Origin: Chloracidobacterium sp. UBA6041
GTDB lineage: Bacteria > Acidobacteriota > Blastocatellia > Pyrinomonadales > Pyrinomonadaceae
NCBI GenBank assembly: GCA_002427845.1
Contig: DIYZ01000026.1
Span: 2,516-33,138 of the forward strand
DNA: 30,623 bases
Direction: 5' to 3'
Positions 29,670 to 30,623 of this stretch are shown piece after piece. Below the pieces are notes generated by a model, which worked only from the letters and a program-made list of their open reading frames with translations, was not told the DNA's origin and searched no databases. The first letter of the stretch is position 1; every line of letters begins with the position of its first letter. Both the position numbers and the translations under genes were made by a program.

Positions 29670-30580
29670 CTGTCTAAAACCATCACAATAAACAATAGAG
29701 GCAAATAGATAACGGAGGCGAGCAACAGCCGCCGCGCCTCTTGTCGTGATTTGGAGAGTGCTGCCCGCACACTGCTGTAAAGAAAGAGCAATCCCAGGAT
29801 GATGGCGCCGTAGAGATAAATTTTGCCGGACACACCCAACGCAGTGGGAAGTAAGCTGACGGGCAATAGCAATAAAGTGTAGATAACGATCTGTTGCGCG
29901 GTCACCCGTCCATCGGGCTCAACTACGGGCAGCATCAGGATTCCGGCGCGGCTGTAATCTTCGCGATACATCCAGGCGATGGCCAGGAAGTGTGGAAACT
30001 GCCACAGGAATAGAATCGCAAACAGCACCCAGGCTTCAATGCCAATGTTGCCGCGAGCAGCGGCCCAGCCTACCAGCGGCGGCACTGCTCCGGGAAAGGC
30101 GCCCACAAGCGTCGAAAGGGACGTTTTCGTTTTGAGTGGCGTATAGCCAAACAGATAGCCGGAGATAACGGTCAGGCCCAGCAACGCCGATAAAGGATTC
30201 ACCAGTACGGCCAGATAAACTTCCGCCATTACCGTCAAACCCACGCCGAAAACCAAAGCCTCCCACGGCAGAAGTTTTCCGGACGGCAGTGGACGGTTGG
30301 CAGTGCGCCTCATAAGAGCGTCGAGGTCTCGCTCCATATATTGATTGAGCGTGGCAATCCCTGACGACAAGAGCGCAATGCCTAACATCGCGCTGCTCAG
30401 GGCGGCATAATCTATTCGCCCACGCGAGCCGAGCGCGAATCCCGCGGCGGAGGTCAGCACGATCAGGAAAGTAATGCGCGGTTTCGTAAGCTCGACGAAC
30501 GCCGCCACTCGCTCGCGCGCGCTAAGACGCTCAAGCTCGACAACGCCGGCGCTATTCAGTTCTATCGCAAACTCTTTCAT
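29666..30580 (-). CDS. ctaB: Protoheme IX farnesyltransferase (heme o synthase)
   Basis: UbiA-family membrane prenyltransferase (304 residues) that attaches a farnesyl group to heme b to give heme o, precursor of heme a for the adjacent oxidase. The family motifs are visible: LTKPRITFLIVLTSAAGF, the aspartate-rich site NQYMERDLDALMRRTANRPLP (20 residues shown from N) and the second region YTPLKTKTSLSTLVGAFPGA, followed by LWQFPHFLAIAWMYREDY. Nine or so helices are present and the protein looks complete. It is the first cox-related gene in transcription order within the window; only 43 nt lie beyond its start, so the promoter cannot be judged. Weak ribosome site. Confidence 0.94.
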   Translation of the reverse strand: MKEFAIELNSAGVVELERLSARERVAAFVELTKPRITFLIVLTSAAGFALGSRGRIDYAALSSAMLGIALLSSGIATLNQYMERDLDALMRRTANRPLPSGKLLPWEALVFGVGLTVMAEVYLAVLVNPLSALLGLTVISGYLFGYTPLKTKTSLSTLVGAFPGAVPPLVGWAAARGNIGIEAWVLFAILFLWQFPHFLAIAWMYREDYSRAGILMLPVVEPDGRVTAQQIVIYTLLLLPVSLLPTALGVSGKIYLYGAIILGLLFLYSSVRAALSKSRQEARRLLLASVIYLPLLFIVMVLDR

Positions 30581-30623
30581 TTTGAACTTTGTTCAGAAGC
30601 CCGAAGTTTAGAGTACAACCTTT

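Noticed and set aside
1..30623. tRNA, rRNA, phage or transposase genes
   Set aside because: None seen on either strand by eye; all long coding frames are assigned to housekeeping or accessory families.

Overview
The window is an ordinary chromosomal stretch of a Gram-negative, aerobic, respiring bacterium. An MsbA-type exporter, an OmpA-like periplasmic protein, an aa3-type cytochrome oxidase operon, ETF-quinone oxidoreductase and a three-gene pyruvate dehydrogenase cluster are all present. GC content is moderate, RNA genes and intact transposons are absent, and gaps carry many short palindromic or period-7 repeats. The gene styles suggest Acidobacteriota, perhaps Blastocatellia; this is inference from gene types, not a phylogenetic result.

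Layout. 1-2700 (minus): orphan OmpR-type response regulator, a 54-residue membrane protein and an OmpA-domain coiled-coil protein, probably an envelope module. 2756-3280 (minus): a ParE/RelE-type toxin-antitoxin pair. 3453-7381 (plus): a promoter, an MsbA-like ABC exporter, then yicC-gmk-rpoZ. 7414-9126 (minus): ETF-QO with a palindromic operator candidate. 9315-11396 (plus): a YyaL/DUF255 protein. 11649-14183 (plus): a membrane HD-GYP/GAF/GGDEF c-di-GMP protein behind a leader with alternative hairpins. 14281-18185 (plus): pyruvate dehydrogenase E1 alpha, E1 beta and E2 with promoter and terminator, followed by a truncated EamA transporter remnant. 18595-21433 (minus): M14 carboxypeptidase, a 55-residue membrane zinc-ribbon protein and a YflT-type stress protein. 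21589-21963 (plus): a ferredoxin. 22092-30580 (minus, transcribed right to left): ctaB-coxB-coxA-coxC1-coxC2-coxD, a string of small proteins, a DUF420/CtaM-like protein and a HEAT/barrel-sandwich membrane protein.

The most unusual signal lies between the genes. Intercistronic gaps (msbA/yicC, pdhB/pdhC, ctaB/coxB, coxC2/coxD and upstream of the small zinc-ribbon gene) hold degenerate tandem repeats with a strict 7-base period. In the three best cases the upstream array begins at or in the stop codon of the first gene, and an inverted array sits before the start of the next, so the mRNA could fold into a stem that loops out the spacer. At ctaB and coxC2 the repeat itself supplies the TAA stop. 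At pdhC the spacer, array and Shine-Dalgarno/start region have been duplicated, with ATG reading ACG in the upstream copy. Three other palindromic repeat families (REP/BIME-like) occur at 18208, 26089, 21995 and 23488; the 18208/26089 pair shows compensatory base changes.
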